NCBI GenBank assembly: GCA_917880885.1
Contig: OU862912.1
Span: forward strand, 49,711,117-49,775,116
Source: Limnephilus marmoratus
Taxonomy: Eukaryota > Arthropoda > Insecta > Trichoptera > Limnephilidae
Direction of reading: 5' to 3'
DNA length: 64,000 nt
Of the stretch, positions 34,452 to 44,887 are shown piece after piece. Made by a program: the position numbers and the translations under genes. The notes beneath the pieces were generated by a model. The model was given only the letters and a program-made list of their open reading frames with translations. It did no database searches and was not told the origin of the DNA. Within the stretch, counting starts at the first letter, position 1. Each line of letters opens with the position of its first letter.

Positions 34452-34690
34452 TAAAAGACTGGTGTAAGTGTAATGAGTAAGATCCAGAAAGAAACCCTCA
34501 GATGGTTTGGGCGTGTAGAGCGAATAATAAAATAAAATATAAAATTAAATGAATCAGATATTTGAACCGAGCCATGTCAAGAGTCAGAATAATAGAAGAG
34601 TATGTATGGAGACCACGTATGAATGCGAATGAGGCAAAGAGTGTGTGCCAGGACCGAGTTATTTGGCGGTCCGTCCTCTCTGAAAATTTC
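34452..34690 (+). pseudogene. RTE-like 3' fragment with internal deletion
   Basis: Sequence equivalent to the C-terminal coding part of the element at 6590-7765 (ATGAGTAAGATCCAGAAAG, CTCAGATGGTTTGGGCGTG, TGCCAGGACCGAGTTATTTG) is present with the middle missing. Old and non-functional. Confidence 0.75.
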
Positions 34691-34767
34691 ATCAATATCG
34701 GAATAAAACCGTAAGTTTGGATAAAAATCAAAATCAAAGCCACAGACGTCAGACTTCTTTATATAGA

Positions 34768-35175
34768 CCTCCGTAGTCCAGTGGCTAAGACTCTTGACTC
34801 ACATTCCGGAGGTCGCGGGTTCGAACCCGGCATGCGCAAATAAATTTTATTTGATTAATTTGTGTTATTTCACAATTAATTCATTTAAAATAATATATAG
34901 TATATTTGCGGCATGTTCCAGAGTGGAAGATACTATCAGTATCGCCCTGGTGTAAGACCACCATTCAGAATTGAAACGTTGCTTGAAAATGGCTTTAGCC
35001 GTGTTTAGTGACCAGATCTGAATAGCCAGGTACTTCCCAACCTTCCTCTTCCCCACCTCCTTCCCCTCCCCGCTACCTTCAGGCTCACAACATACCCCAA
35101 TTGGGGATGCCATAGTCTCACTGGCTCCAGACGGGAGCAGTTGAGATTCTTGTGTGGTATTCTCTGTAAAAAAAA
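34768..35175 (+). mobile_element. tRNA-headed SINE S1, best-preserved copy
   Basis: The head GACCTCCGTAGTCCAGTGG (A box) and CGCGGGTTCGAACCCGGC (B box) are intact pol III promoter elements. Body: TTTGATTAATTTGTGTTATT, ACTATCAGTATCGCCCTGG, GTAAGACCACCATTCAGAAT, ACGTTGCTTGAAAATGG, CAATTGGGGATGCCATAGTC, GACGGGAGCAGTTGAG, ending in an A11 run near 35167. It defines the family for the copies at 14567, 15343, 18205, 24475, 39548 and 60345. Confidence 0.85.
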
Positions 35176-35543
35176 AAAATATATGAATAGAAGTACGAAG
35201 AACGACCATAACAAGTTGAAACCAGTACGATCTAAAATATATCATAAGTGGAATGACTTTTAACCCGTCTAATCACAGGAGACCCAAGTTGTCCCAAAAC
35301 ATCATATGACGTTATAATAACGGGAGACCCAGATTGTCCCAGAGCAACAGTGCATTATTAAAAGTCAGATATCTCTCTTCCTGTCATGAGAAAATTTGTG
35401 ATTCCTTTTATGTTAGAAACGGAATGAAATAATGCTTCTCATTGTCTTAGAATTATATGAGCTAGGTTGTTCAGATATTTTACAAACCCGATCAAAAGTG
35501 ACGGTTTAATTTTGCGCCAATTTGTGATGCATCACATTTTTAA
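35176..35543. other. Gap with a possible small inverted-repeat element
   Basis: TGACTTTTAA (35251-35260) and TTAAAAGTCA (35357-35366) are exact inverted repeats around two direct copies of GGAGACCCARRTTGTCCCA (35279 and 35325). It may be a tiny MITE; no target duplication is evident. Confidence 0.4.
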
Positions 35544-36145
35544 TCTAATATATAAAATTCTCGTGTCACGGTGTTTGTTACCATACTCCTCCGAAACGGC
35601 TGGACCAATTTTGATGAAATTTTGTGTGCTTATCTGGTAGGTCTGAGAATCGACCAACATCTATTTTTCATACCCCTAAAAGTAAAGGGTGTTCCACTCC
35701 GAAGAAGATTATTTTTTTCCATACATTTTGTATGGAACGAATTCTCCTATTTTGAAAGAACTGCAGCAATATTGTGAGGGGTATAATATTGAACTGTGAA
35801 CCGGGGAGGGGGGAGGGGGGAGGGGGGAGGGGGGAGGGGGGAGGGGGGAGGGGGGGAGGGGAGAGGGGGGAGGGGAGAGGGGAGAAGGGGGAGGGGGGGA
35901 GGGGGGTGGGGGGAGGGGGGGGAGGGGGGAGGGGGGGAGGGGGGAGGGGGGAGGGGGGAGGGGGGAAAGGAACTCAGGAAGGGGGGTTAGCGGGATGGGG
36001 GAAGGGGAGAAGTGGAGTGGGGAGAGGGAGAGGGAACGCGAGAGGGGAAAGGATACGCAGGGAGAAACAATTTAGATCAATTCAGTTAATAAGTTGACAA
36101 CAGTTTTTGATTCTAAGGCGGTACGAAGTTCGCCGGATCAGCTAG
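35544..36145 (+). mobile_element. Non-autonomous Helitron with long G-run block
   Basis: It starts TCTAATATATAAAATTCTCG after an A. The 3' hairpin GGCG...CGCC (36118-36135) is followed by GGATCAGCTAG and a T. The 5' region matches the inverted Helitron at 16801-17513. The interior at 35801-35966 is almost purely G3-G7 runs separated by single A. No replicase coding. Confidence 0.85.
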
Positions 36146-36759
36146 TTTTAAAATAAAATTGTATGAAAGTGATAAAAAGTGAGGTGACAGTTTTATTACA
36201 AATTTTGCTTAGAAAATGAATCTGTATTTAAAATTTTAAGTTTATTCTATTTTAATTACTTTAATTCGAATATTCTTAGGTATACATTTTTTAGCCAACT
36301 TACATTTCGAATATTAAAACTTTAATTTTTAGAAACAAAAATGTTGATTTCTAATAAATACATCGGAAAGGTTATTGTATCTAAAATTTAGAACAATTTT
36401 TGTTTTTGCAAAAGCGTTAAAAAAAAACAATAAATAGGAACATTTAAAATGCATGGGAAGAACCAGGAATTTTGCGCGCCAACCTTGACAGGTAAAAGTT
36501 GACAGAAAATTGTTTTCTTATTATTCGAAGGGTTAAATTACAAAATTTAAATCTTTTCAGTAATTGTCGGTGGAAAAATACGTGTTTATCTGCCATTTTA
36601 CTCTCGTTCCCTCTCAGCAGAATGGTATTACGGTTGCGCCCGTCAGGATTATAATAGTCCTGAGGCCTACTCGTGATATCGAACAGTGGTAAAGGGATAA
36701 TATCATCAGCAAGATGGCGCCGAGGCGAGTCGTGATACTGTCAGGTTGGCTACCTGGCC
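36146..36759. other. Gene-free stretch with one repeat fragment
   Basis: At 36305-36425 the minus strand carries a lone copy of the 151-bp unit duplicated at 13833-14134 (ACAATTTTTGTTTTTGCAAA on the plus strand). Otherwise nothing recognised. Confidence 0.5.
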
Positions 36760-37447
36760 ATAGGACATAAGCAGTAGGTACCTACAGGACATAGGTAGTA
36801 TACATGACATTCATATGTAATAATTTTACCAAACAATATTGCACTGAAAGAAGATTTGTTTTTGTTTAATGTCCCCATGTGATTATTCCATATCTTATTA
36901 GGGATTCCGCCAATGATAGAAATACTAATCTAATATATAATACAGGAGTAGTAGTAGTAATCTAAAATGTAATAACAGTGTAATGAACGTACATCTGAAG
37001 TCTTGTATTACAGAGAGACGACGTGAAATCGAAACAACTGTAGATATAAAAATAAATCCATATATCTCTTCATCATCACTCATCACCTATCATCCGAAGT
37101 AAAACTTTGTGTTCTTACAGTTTATTATTCTGCCATACCAAAATCAACGCCAAAGGGCCAAGCTGCTACACTGATAGAGTACATGCCGTAGGTAGTACGG
37201 GACATGGGTAGTAGTAGTAGGACACAGGATAGTACAGAACATGTGTAGTAAAGAGACATATGTAGTAGGTACATGACACAGGATATGGGTAGAACAGGAC
37301 ATAGGTAATGAAAAGACACAGGTAGTAAATGAAATAAGACAAGGGTATTACAAGACGTGGGTAGCACAGGACTTAGGTAGTAGGTACATGACTGGGCACG
37401 AATAGCACAGGACATAGGTAGTATATGTCACAGGGCATATGCCTTTA
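36760..37447. repeat. Degenerate minisatellite, ACAGGACATAGGTAGT-type
   Basis: Repeats of about 15-20 bp built on GGACATAGGTAGTA occur at 36765-36805 and densely at 37175-37440, with unrelated DNA between. Variation among units is high. Confidence 0.6.
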
Positions 37448-37552
37448 GTGGGTAGTAGAAGTGGGTTGATTCACTCATTTTACGGAATCAATTCCGGACC
37501 TATTTTCGACTGAGTGGACTCGATTCACTGGACTCGCTCCTTTGATTCCGGC

Positions 37553-37790
37553 GATTCCACCGGACTCACCGAATCAAACTCATTGTGGCGTTCCGCCGGA
37601 GTCGTTGAATCGGCCAGAATCAAACTCAGTTTGGCTCTTGCTGATTCAATGCCAGAGTTGATTCCGCCGGACTCGCCGAACCAAACTCATTGTGGCGCTC
37701 CGCCGTAGTCGTTGAATCGGCCGGAACCAAACTCAATTTGACTCCTGCTGATTCAATGCCGAGAGTTGATTCAGCTGAACTCGCCGTACT
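37553..37790 (+). repeat. 107-bp tandem repeat inside the hAT-type element
   Basis: Two full units (37553-37659 and 37660-37767) and a partial third share CGGACTC-CCGAA-CAAACTC, GTGGCG-TCCGCCG-AGTCG and TGCTGATTCAATGCC. Confidence 0.85.
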
Positions 37791-37984
37791 CGGTGGAATC
37801 GTGGAACGTTACGGAGTTAAGGAATCATGTGTTTAAGTAGCCGGGCGTGTGTACATTAACATGCTATTGTTTATTGCGAGCGAGAAGTCTTATCTTTATA
37901 TAGCTAATAATAATGTATTTGACATGAGTGATATCTTTGTCGGCTTTATGAGAACCGTGTAAGATATTTACGATAAATTTGAAA

Positions 37985-38485
37985 CTTACGAACAGTGGAG
38001 TCCTTGTATAGCAGTGAGCCATGGAACCGGCAGAGGAAGGATGAAAGTAAACTGAATGCTGTTGAAATGAGATCCCTGAGGCGTATATGTGGTGAAACTA
38101 TGTATGATCGTGAGAGAAATGTGGAGATCCGCAAATAATGTAAGGCTGATGTAAGCATAATGAGTAAGATTAAGAAGGGGACCCTCAGATGGTTTGGGCA
38201 AGTAGAGCGAATGAACGAAGAAAGTAGTGTAAGGAGAATATATGCCAAAATGTGAATGGTGGAAGATGTTGGGGACGCCCGGGGAAGACATGGCAAGATC
38301 AAGTGAATCAGATACTTGAGTCGGGCCTTGTCAAAAGTCAGAATAAAAGAAGAGTATGTTTGAGACGATGTATGAATGTGAGTGAGGCAAGGAGTGTGTG
38401 CCAAGATCGAGTTGTTTGGCGGTCATTCCTCTCAGGAATGAGAAAAACCCCTGCGGAGAAACGGCGTGATGGTTAGTTAGATATT
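37985..38485 (+). pseudogene. RTE-like 3' fragment
   Basis: It matches the C-terminal coding region of the element at 6590-7765, with indels and stops: GTGGAGTCCTTGTATAGCAG, CTCAGATGGTTTGGGCAAG, AAACGGCGTGATGGTTAGTTAG-type end. The same TTAG tail confirms it as a 5'-truncated insertion into the hAT-type element. Confidence 0.85.
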
Positions 38486-38654
38486 TTACGTTCTTCATAA
38501 AACTAGTAATTCACCAGAGTATCACCGGCGCGAACTTGCGGGAAGGCAAATTTGCTCCGTGATGACCGACAAAAGGTAAAAAGCAGTGTTCCTTGCTATC
38601 TTTTGACTAAGATATAATGCTATTTCTTTTCGAAAAATGTTTTCACGCTGTCAT

Positions 38655-38850
38655 CGCGCCCCGCTAGAGCAATACAACGCCGCCCCGCTTGCGCCACACA
38701 CCTCATCCCGTGAATAAGTCCTGTATTCTCACTCTGTCACTCGTTCCCGAGTGATAGAGTGACAAATCCCCGCCCGGCCTGCGCCGCGCACCTCCTCCCG
38801 TAAATGATTCCTGCCGCCCGGCCCGCGTCGCACACCTCCTTCCGCGTCAA
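38655..38850. repeat. GC-rich repeated block
   Basis: Three related units of about 45-130 bp spacing contain CGCCCSGCYTGCGCCRCRCACCTC followed by a CCCGTRAATRA-type segment. They lie in the right half of the hAT-type element and differ sharply in base composition from the surrounding DNA. Confidence 0.6.
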
Positions 38851-39319
38851 CCTCGCCCGAGTGCGAGCGACTCCGGAACTGATTCATAACATTTTGCGGA
38901 CTCGGAACGAATCAAACGCATTCGGACTCGGAATCTTTGGATTCGTTCCGGCCGGAACGACACACTTCTAGTGGGTAGGCACACCTGATACCACCAGGAC
39001 GTGATGCAGATTGAGAGCCAATAAATAGCGAGACTCACTCAGAAGTCGAGACAATATCAATCTCGGTGGACATTTTATTACGGTGATAAATTCAACAATT
39101 GATTTTGTTTCTGCGAAGGTTTCCCAACAAGGCTCTCTCGGGTCATAAAACATTATAATGTTTCTTGATCAAAGCAATCTACCTAAAAACAAATTTAATT
39201 GAAAGACGTTTTAAAAACAACAGTGGTGACATTGTCGTTCCTTTAAAGTCCGCGAATAAAATTCGTCACCTTAACGCCATTAAATAACGATCCTTGCTTC
39301 ATGGCCAATTTTTTTTAAG

Positions 39320-39535
39320 TGAAAACTTCTTTAGCACGGTTGTGATTTAAAAAATCGATGAAACGAAAAATACCGACACTAAAAAGAGACAAACACATAC
39401 ATCTATAGGATTTAGCGTGCGCGAGAATGATATAGACTAATCGGTCTCCTCTTTATGCGGTGCTTCACCCACCCCACTTTTGTGTTCTTTAGTTTAGTTT
39501 ACTGAAGGTTTCACTTTTACCGCGTACGAACTGCA
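39320..39535 (+). repeat. Unnamed repeat shared with 19575-19765
   Basis: AGTGAAAACTTCTTTAGCAC, GAGACAAACACATACATCTA and TAATCGGTCTCCTCTTTATG are almost identical to the other copy. Ends are undefined. Confidence 0.6.
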
Positions 39536-39766
39536 CACTCTGATTTTTTTTTGAGCCAGTGAGACGATGGCATCTCCCCAATTGGGGAATGTTGTGAGGC
39601 TGAAGGTAGTGGGGAGGGAAATGAGATGGGAAAGAGGAAGGTAAGGAAGTACCTGGCTATTCAGATCTGATCAACAAACAAGGCTAATGCCATTTCAAGC
39701 AACGTTTCATTTCTGAGTATCTTCCACTCTGGAACGTGCAGTAAATATACTATTTTTAAATGAATT

Positions 39767-40117
39767 AATCAATATACTCGTATATCATAAAAGAAAGTCC
39801 ACAAAAACGTACGGCTCGCAAAAACTCAGAACAAGTACCGGTACGATCAAGTGCGTTATATGGTGTGGTAGATCTCTATCCCCCCTCCAGGATGACGGTT
39901 CCCGCTTTTACCTAAAGAGCGTGCGTTTGAAGATATAAGGGCTGGAAGTTTCGCCCTCTTGAAATTTCTAGAACAGTCTTCCGGAAAGTTCTAGAAGGTT
40001 CGATAGAGCTCTAGAAAGTTCTGGAAGGAATGGCGTAATATGTCGTGGAATTTTCGGAATAGGGAATCGGGAACATCATTGTGGAACATTCCTATAACAT
40101 AGTCCTGAGCGATAACC
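39767..40117. other. Inserted segment splitting the SINE, with heat-shock-element cluster
   Basis: This 350-bp sequence is absent from other S1 copies. The SINE breakpoints share AATTAAT/AATTAGT, a possible short target duplication. It carries the HSE array below and no coding frame. It may be part of a mobile element (for example a solo terminal repeat) or captured promoter DNA. Confidence 0.55.
39961..40029. promoter_or_regulatory. Cluster of heat-shock elements (HSF binding pentamers)
   Basis: Alternating GAA and TTC triplets are spaced exactly 5 bp apart in three runs: GAA/TTC/GAA at 39961, 39966, 39971; TTC/GAA/TTC/GAA/TTC at 39979, 39984, 39989, 39994, 39999; GAA/TTC/GAA at 40014, 40019, 40024. 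The central run of five perfect pentamers exceeds the three usually needed for an HSF trimer. On the minus strand a TTATAT (39933-39938) lies about 23 bp beyond the cluster, as a TATA box might. No heat-shock protein gene is seen nearby. Confidence 0.7.
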
Positions 40118-40243
40118 CAATTAGTTATGGAATAACACAAATTAATCTAATCAAATTTATTTGCCCACGCCGGAATTCGATCCCGCAACCTTCGGATTGT
40201 GAATCAAGAGCCTTACCCCTCGACCATGGCGGCCGTCGATGTG

Positions 40244-41253
40244 CAGATAATTCCTAGAAATAGGATCTATACCGATTTGAAAAAAAAACTGGTATTCCCA
40301 ATTTACATCAGATCATTCTACTCCCAGCCCCAGACGGGTTTTATTACAATGAAATTATTTATCTGCTCAAGAAAGAATTTTTGATCAAGTTCAGCAGAAT
40401 TAAGGAAAAAAATATTTCACACATGCCCACACTAAGTTTCTAACAGTAAATCTCAACAGTGTCAGTAGCATACAATTTTATTAGTAAAAAATACTGGCTG
40501 TATTCTTTGGAGTACTTTTTAACGCCTTCTTTTGCTTCCGTATTAAAATAAGGGGCTAAAATGACTAACAATGTACGTACAGTTCAAATACTTCTAAGTA
40601 ACCACAACGTCCACAACAAGTCTATTGACAAATATCTATATATAACCTCAATTTGATCACATGGTCCATTCCCACAACTTAGAAAAAAAAACGTAGAACG
40701 AAGTAAGGGAATAATGATTTCACGTGATCCACGAAAATAACCTTCATTTCTGATGTTAACATAGTTGTATTTACTCTTCTAGCAAAGAAAAAAACAATAT
40801 AAAAAACAGTGGAAGATACGAAACATATGGGACGCATTGAGGAGAATCATAAAAGAACACCACTCGTAAAATAAAGTAAATTGCTAAAAGTGATGTGCCA
40901 AGGTTTTTTCAGTTTCTCGCTTGAAAATGTCGTGAAAATATTATTTTCAGAGACGGTCCACAGTTTTCCGGGAACCACCGTTATGGTCTTAAACTAACGT
41001 AAATGCATGCGTGCAACATAATAATAATTTCCTATATTAATTTTATTTCCGACGACTCATTCATACGTTCGATCAGATTTAATGACAGTTGAGCCCCCGG
41101 CATATACAATAAGGAAAATACTGTACACCTACTTACAAGTGTCCGAGAGAAGAGGTGTGTAGAGAGAATGCAACGCCGAATAACAAAAGTATAAAACATA
41201 TTTTCATTTAAATGCATGAAGGATAAAACTTGTCTATTTACTATATATATATA
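40244..41253. other. Gene-free stretch
   Basis: No gene recognised. A TA dinucleotide run at 41242-41252 precedes the mariner insertion. Confidence 0.45.
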
Positions 41254-42547
41254 CAGGGTGTCCGGTGGCAGAATTAGGTTTTAAATTTCGAATTTCTCTG
41301 TAACGGTTAAGCGGACGAGCGGGGAGGGGGCCGCGTTAGCTTTGTCGTTCGGGCGGATTATTTAGTCACGATTAGTCACGATGTCACAGTGGACGAGAGA
41401 GGATCATGCGTTCGTAATCGAAGCCTATTTCAAGGCTAACGATTCGTGTGCAATTGCGCGTCGAAGATTTAGTACGCGTTACAGTATTCGACGTTTATGT
41501 GATGTCCCAAGTGAAGATTTGATTCGATCATGGGGCCGGAGGTTCCGGGCAACATGTTCGGCGGCAAACGACTCACGGCCGGGGCCCAGGAGGACGTCGA
41601 AAACAAATGAAAACATCGAACTCGTCACGAACAGTTTGCGCGATAATCCGCGTGAACTGCGCAAAAGAGAAGCTATCCTAGGGTTTCCAAAAACTATTGT
41701 GAACGAAATATTGAAGAAGGACCTTAAATTTCATCCTTTTAAGATTCAAATTGTGCAAGCGCTTAAACCTAATGATTACAATTTACGTAAAATTTCCTGC
41801 GAGACAATGTTAGAGCGATTTCGTACGGTAAACACTATCTTTTGGAGTGATGAAACCCATTTTCATTTAAATGGAAGTGTAAATAAGCAGAATTGTCGTT
41901 ATTGGTCACCTAAAGGACAGAACCCACGTTTAAAACATCAACAGCCACTTCACAGTCCCAAAGTGACAATTTGGTGTGCATTGTTTAGCAGTGGAATAAT
42001 CGGACCTTATTTTTTTGAAAATCGTCGAAAGCAAGCCATTCCGGTGAACGGGGATTCTTATCGGGCATGCTTAACAATTATTTTTTGCCAAAAATGAGAG
42101 AACATCCTGCCTCCAATTCACACACATGGTTCCAGCAAGATGGCGCCACGCCTCACACTGCTAGAGAGATGATAATGATTAGCCGTTTCGGTGACTACCC
42201 CTGGCCAAGGGGGTCACCAGATCTCACTCCTATGAACTTTTTTCTGTGGGGGTACCTCAAAAGTAAAGTGTATGAAACCGACCCCGCGACCATCTCTGCA
42301 CTAAAAGAAAATATCATTCGCGAAGTTAATGGTATCCCGATGTCACTTCTCCAGCGAGTGGCACGAAATACTGAGGCCAGATTCCAAGAGTGTGCCTGAC
42401 GTGATGGTCTACATTTAGACGAAATAATTTTTAAGAAATAAAATCCGCACTCCTCCTCTTTGTAACAGTTATAGAAATAAATGTATATCCTAGGTAGTTT
42501 ATTTTTTATTTAAGTTTTAAATCCCAATTCTGCCACCGGACACCCTG
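41254..42547 (+). mobile_element. Tc1/mariner-superfamily transposon, complete ends
   Basis: The 1294-bp element is flanked by TA on both sides (41252-41253, 42548-42549). 32-bp terminal inverted repeats (41254-41285 and 42516-42547) start CAGGGTGTCCGGTGGCAGAA and differ at two positions. This is a full-length insertion with one broken transposase gene. Confidence 0.92.
41381..42399 (+). pseudogene. Mariner/IS630-type transposase, frameshifted
   Basis: The enzyme cuts and pastes the element through paired inverted repeats. The N-terminal frame (41381-42097) starts MSQWTREDHAFVIEAYFKA, has a helix-turn-helix with GRRF and a basic RPGPRR hinge, then FWSDETHFHLNG with the first catalytic aspartate (about residue 157). 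A one-base-type frameshift at about 42064-42067 moves coding to a second frame (42067-42399) with WFQQDGATPHTA (second aspartate) and SPDLTPMNFFLWGYLKSK. The third catalytic position, expected as D in this family (P-D-L-x-x-D-F-F-L-W), is N here. Compared with my recollection of the family, the DD spacing is also about 10 residues short. It is therefore inactive for at least two independent reasons. Confidence 0.9.
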
Positions 42548-42959
42548 TACCAGCGTTTAACTACAAAGAAACGACACTGGAAATAAATTCCTTTGAAATG
42601 CATAACAACTTATTATTAAAAGTATATATGGAAGACGATTTTAGGTTTGAAATTGATAAATAATGTACAAAAAGTTTTTTTTTTAATAGTTGTATGGTTT
42701 TACAATAATTATACATTTTTTAACATGTTAAACAGATTTGTAATATGAATATAATTAAAGCCTTTCCTCACCATCAAGAGACAAGGCTCTTGGGTTTGGT
42801 GAGTGAATTCATGCTCAATTTTATGTTATCATTTGAGAAAGTGAATACTAATATTGCAACTAATAACGGTAAATAATGGTAAATATATATTTTAAATAGT
42901 AACATAATATTATGAATATGAAACAAATTCATTTTTTTAAAATGAATTTTATAAAATAT
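42548..42959. other. Gene-free stretch
   Basis: AT-rich, nothing recognised. Confidence 0.45.
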
Positions 42960-43376
42960 ATTTTGATAAAACTATACTAAGACAGAACAATTAGACATAA
43001 TAGACCTGATATAGTTTTACATGACAAAATTTAAAAAAATAACTTATATCATTGATGTCGCTATTCCAAATTCCTGTAATATTAAAAATCTGTTTCTGAA
43101 AAAAATAAGAAAATATACAGATTTAGGAAATGAGATTAAAAGAATTTGGTATTCTCAGACTATAAAAATATTACCATTTGTTAATTTGGCTACTGGCATT
43201 ATACCTAGCTCTCTCACTCAAAATTTAGGCATATTACATTTGTCAAAGAATTTATATATAAAAATGCAAACATCAAGTAGGATTAAAAAAGATTTTTTAA
43301 ATATTTATATTGAAGGATCAGTAGGATTTATAGGTCCAATTAGGAGTTCCACCGAGCCGAACCCTCTGACATGAAA
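42960..43376 (+). pseudogene. Non-LTR reverse transcriptase C-terminal fragment
   Basis: IRHNRPDIVLHDKI (about 42989-43033) is followed after a frameshift by KKITYIIDVAIPNSCNIKN, KIRKYTDLGNEIKRIWYS and the ending at 43374. The RPDIV...IDVA(I/V)P...KY.DL pattern is characteristic of the C-terminal region of one class of insect non-LTR ORF2. Only this end remains. Confidence 0.8.
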
Positions 43377-43861
43377 ATAACTGGAGTCACTGAATTATTT
43401 TCCCATTTGGTCTCTTTGACATGTTGTTCTTGTATTATTTTGTATTTATTATACTTATATAGTGCAATTGCATAACGTTGATTGACTAGATGATCATTTG
43501 TGAAAAAGTGCGTGAAAGGGTTAAGTTTTTCATGTGGGAAAGATTTAACCCGGACATAAAATCTGAAGCGAAAAACTTAAAATAATAAACAGATTTCGAT
43601 TTAAATGAAATATTAATAATAGTAATGAACTCTTACAGTTGTTTCAGGTATTTTTTTAAAATTTAATTTGGAATTTACGTTAATGTATAATTTTATTATA
43701 ATTATAATTTCGGTGGGCCAACGGTAGGCGATCAACTGTCAGTTCACGGATCACCGTTGGTTCCTCCAAATTAATATTTATTTATTTATTCATTTATTTC
43801 TTTCATCTATTTTTCTTTCTTTCTTTAATGAGTTTTACTCAATTTATTCCATAAGATGTAT
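43377..43861. other. Gene-free stretch
   Basis: No gene. A single unit related to the 23.3-kb minisatellite (GATCAACTGTCAG) sits at 43729, within CGGTGGGCCAACGG...CACCGTTGG, and a TTTATTTATTCATTTATTTC run follows. Confidence 0.45.
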
Positions 43862-44300
43862 TTTTTTCATTAGCTCCATACAGGAGGCCCTGAGGAAAAT
43901 AATTTCCGTCAAGCCCTATGTCATCTTAAGGGGATGCTGTGTGGAGGGTCTTTTTAAGGAAAGAAAGGAGAAGAAGTTCTAGGAAGGAAAAAGGTATGGG
44001 GGGTGGGTAGGAATCTGGGGGTGAGCGTGTCCATCAGTGTCGGATGTATGAATCCATCCTACCAACTGCGGTGTAAGGCGATTGGTCGAGAGAGTCCGGT
44101 TAGAGAGGATTCCATCAACCGATCTCTCCCGGTCCGGCCCACCACGCGCAAGAGGGCGGACGCATCCGCCGCCAAGACCCGGACAAACCTCACCCCATGA
44201 ATCCGGGCACCCCTGCTAAGTCAACAAACGTAGCGAATAACTCGTGGTGACCTATGGCAAAAGTGTTGGTAATCCAATAAATGGTTCCTACCCATGCCAA
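43862..44300 (-). mobile_element. R1 composite non-LTR-derived element, near full length
   Basis: On the minus strand the leader half (TTTATTGGATTACC, CGGATTCATGGGGTGAGG, GCGCGTGGTGGGCCGG, CACGCTCACCCCCAG) joins the 3' half (AAAAAGACCCTCCACACAGC, the hairpin arms around GGAAATTATTTTCC, TGGAGCTAATGAAAAAA). Length and order match 20048-20535. Confidence 0.8.
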
Positions 44301-44404
44301 AAAGTTCAACGAAAACGATACCCATTACCCACAGCTTGTATACTAAAATTATAGTTCGATCAAATCGGTGCTTTCATGAAGAAAACAAGAGAGAAACATT
44401 TTGT

Positions 44405-44505
44405 TATTAGTTTTGGGGATATTATGCCGTGTTACGCTACCTCCTTCTTTAGCCAACGTTTTGGACAGCGTTGCAGTGTCCATCATCAGGGCAGATGTGT
44501 AATAG
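44405..44505 (-). ncRNA. Hammerhead-like motif of a Penelope-type end
   Basis: On the minus strand CTGATGATGGACACTGCAAC then GCTGTCCAAAACGTTGG gives an intact CTGATGA box and a GGACA/TGTCC stem, but the GAAA box has become AAAA. The following AAGAAGGAGGTAGCG and GGCATAATATCCCC continue the shared family sequence. Confidence 0.5.
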
Positions 44506-44887
44506 TTAGGGGTAAAATCTAGTTAGGGTATAGTTAGGGTAAAATCTAAAATCGTATCAAGAGAGAAACAGATTCAAACATCAATACAATTTAGGGTCAC
44601 CCTTCGCAGAGCGTATTGGTGACTGCGAAAATAAAGTGTGGCTCACATAAATCAGTCTCGGCGGCACGAGAAGGCCAACAAATCCATATGGCTGTGAATC
44701 ACGACTGCTACAACACTGCTTGCTGCCTGCTGCCTGCTGCCTGCTGCTAGTCAAGAGTCAAGAGCAATCCGTGCCCGGCCGACGACAGGTCATTGAGGTA
44801 TCGTCATCCATGGTGATTTAAACAAAGGGTTGATTACGTGAACATTATTTCTCGCTTTTTTATAATGGGACAGACAAGAATCTTTTT
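44506..44887. other. Gap with short tandem repeats
   Basis: TAGTTAGGGTAAAATCTA is partly repeated at 44505-44550, and a TGCCTGC heptamer run lies at 44720-44748. No gene. Confidence 0.5.

Larger units (their letters stand above)
37456..38970. mobile_element. hAT-type non-autonomous element, 1515 bp
   Basis: The 8-bp direct repeats GTGGGTAG (37448-37455 and 38971-38978) flank imperfect inverted ends starting TAGAAGTG (left TAGAAGTGGGTTGATTC, right complement TAGAAGTGTGTCGTTC). Inside are a 107-bp tandem repeat, an RTE fragment and a GC-rich repeated block. No transposase. The ends are rich in GATTCNNNGGACTCG motifs on both sides, likely subterminal binding repeats. Confidence 0.8.
39548..40243 (-). 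mobile_element. SINE S1, interrupted by an insert
   Basis: The 3' body occupies 39548-39766 (CATCTCCCCAATTGGGGA, GAAACGTTGCTTGAAATGG on the minus strand). The tRNA head lies at 40118-40243 (on the minus strand CATGGTCGAGGGGTAAGG A box, GCGGGATCGAATTCC B box). The family sequence is continuous across the gap when the inserted 39767-40117 is removed. Confidence 0.75.

Noticed and set aside
34793..34835. Functional tRNA gene
   Set aside because: A and B boxes are present but the cloverleaf is incomplete and it continues into the SINE S1 body shared by several copies.
35774..36097. Glycine/arginine-rich open frames
   Set aside because: They translate the Helitron G-run block; similar frames appear in every G-rich Helitron and in both strands.
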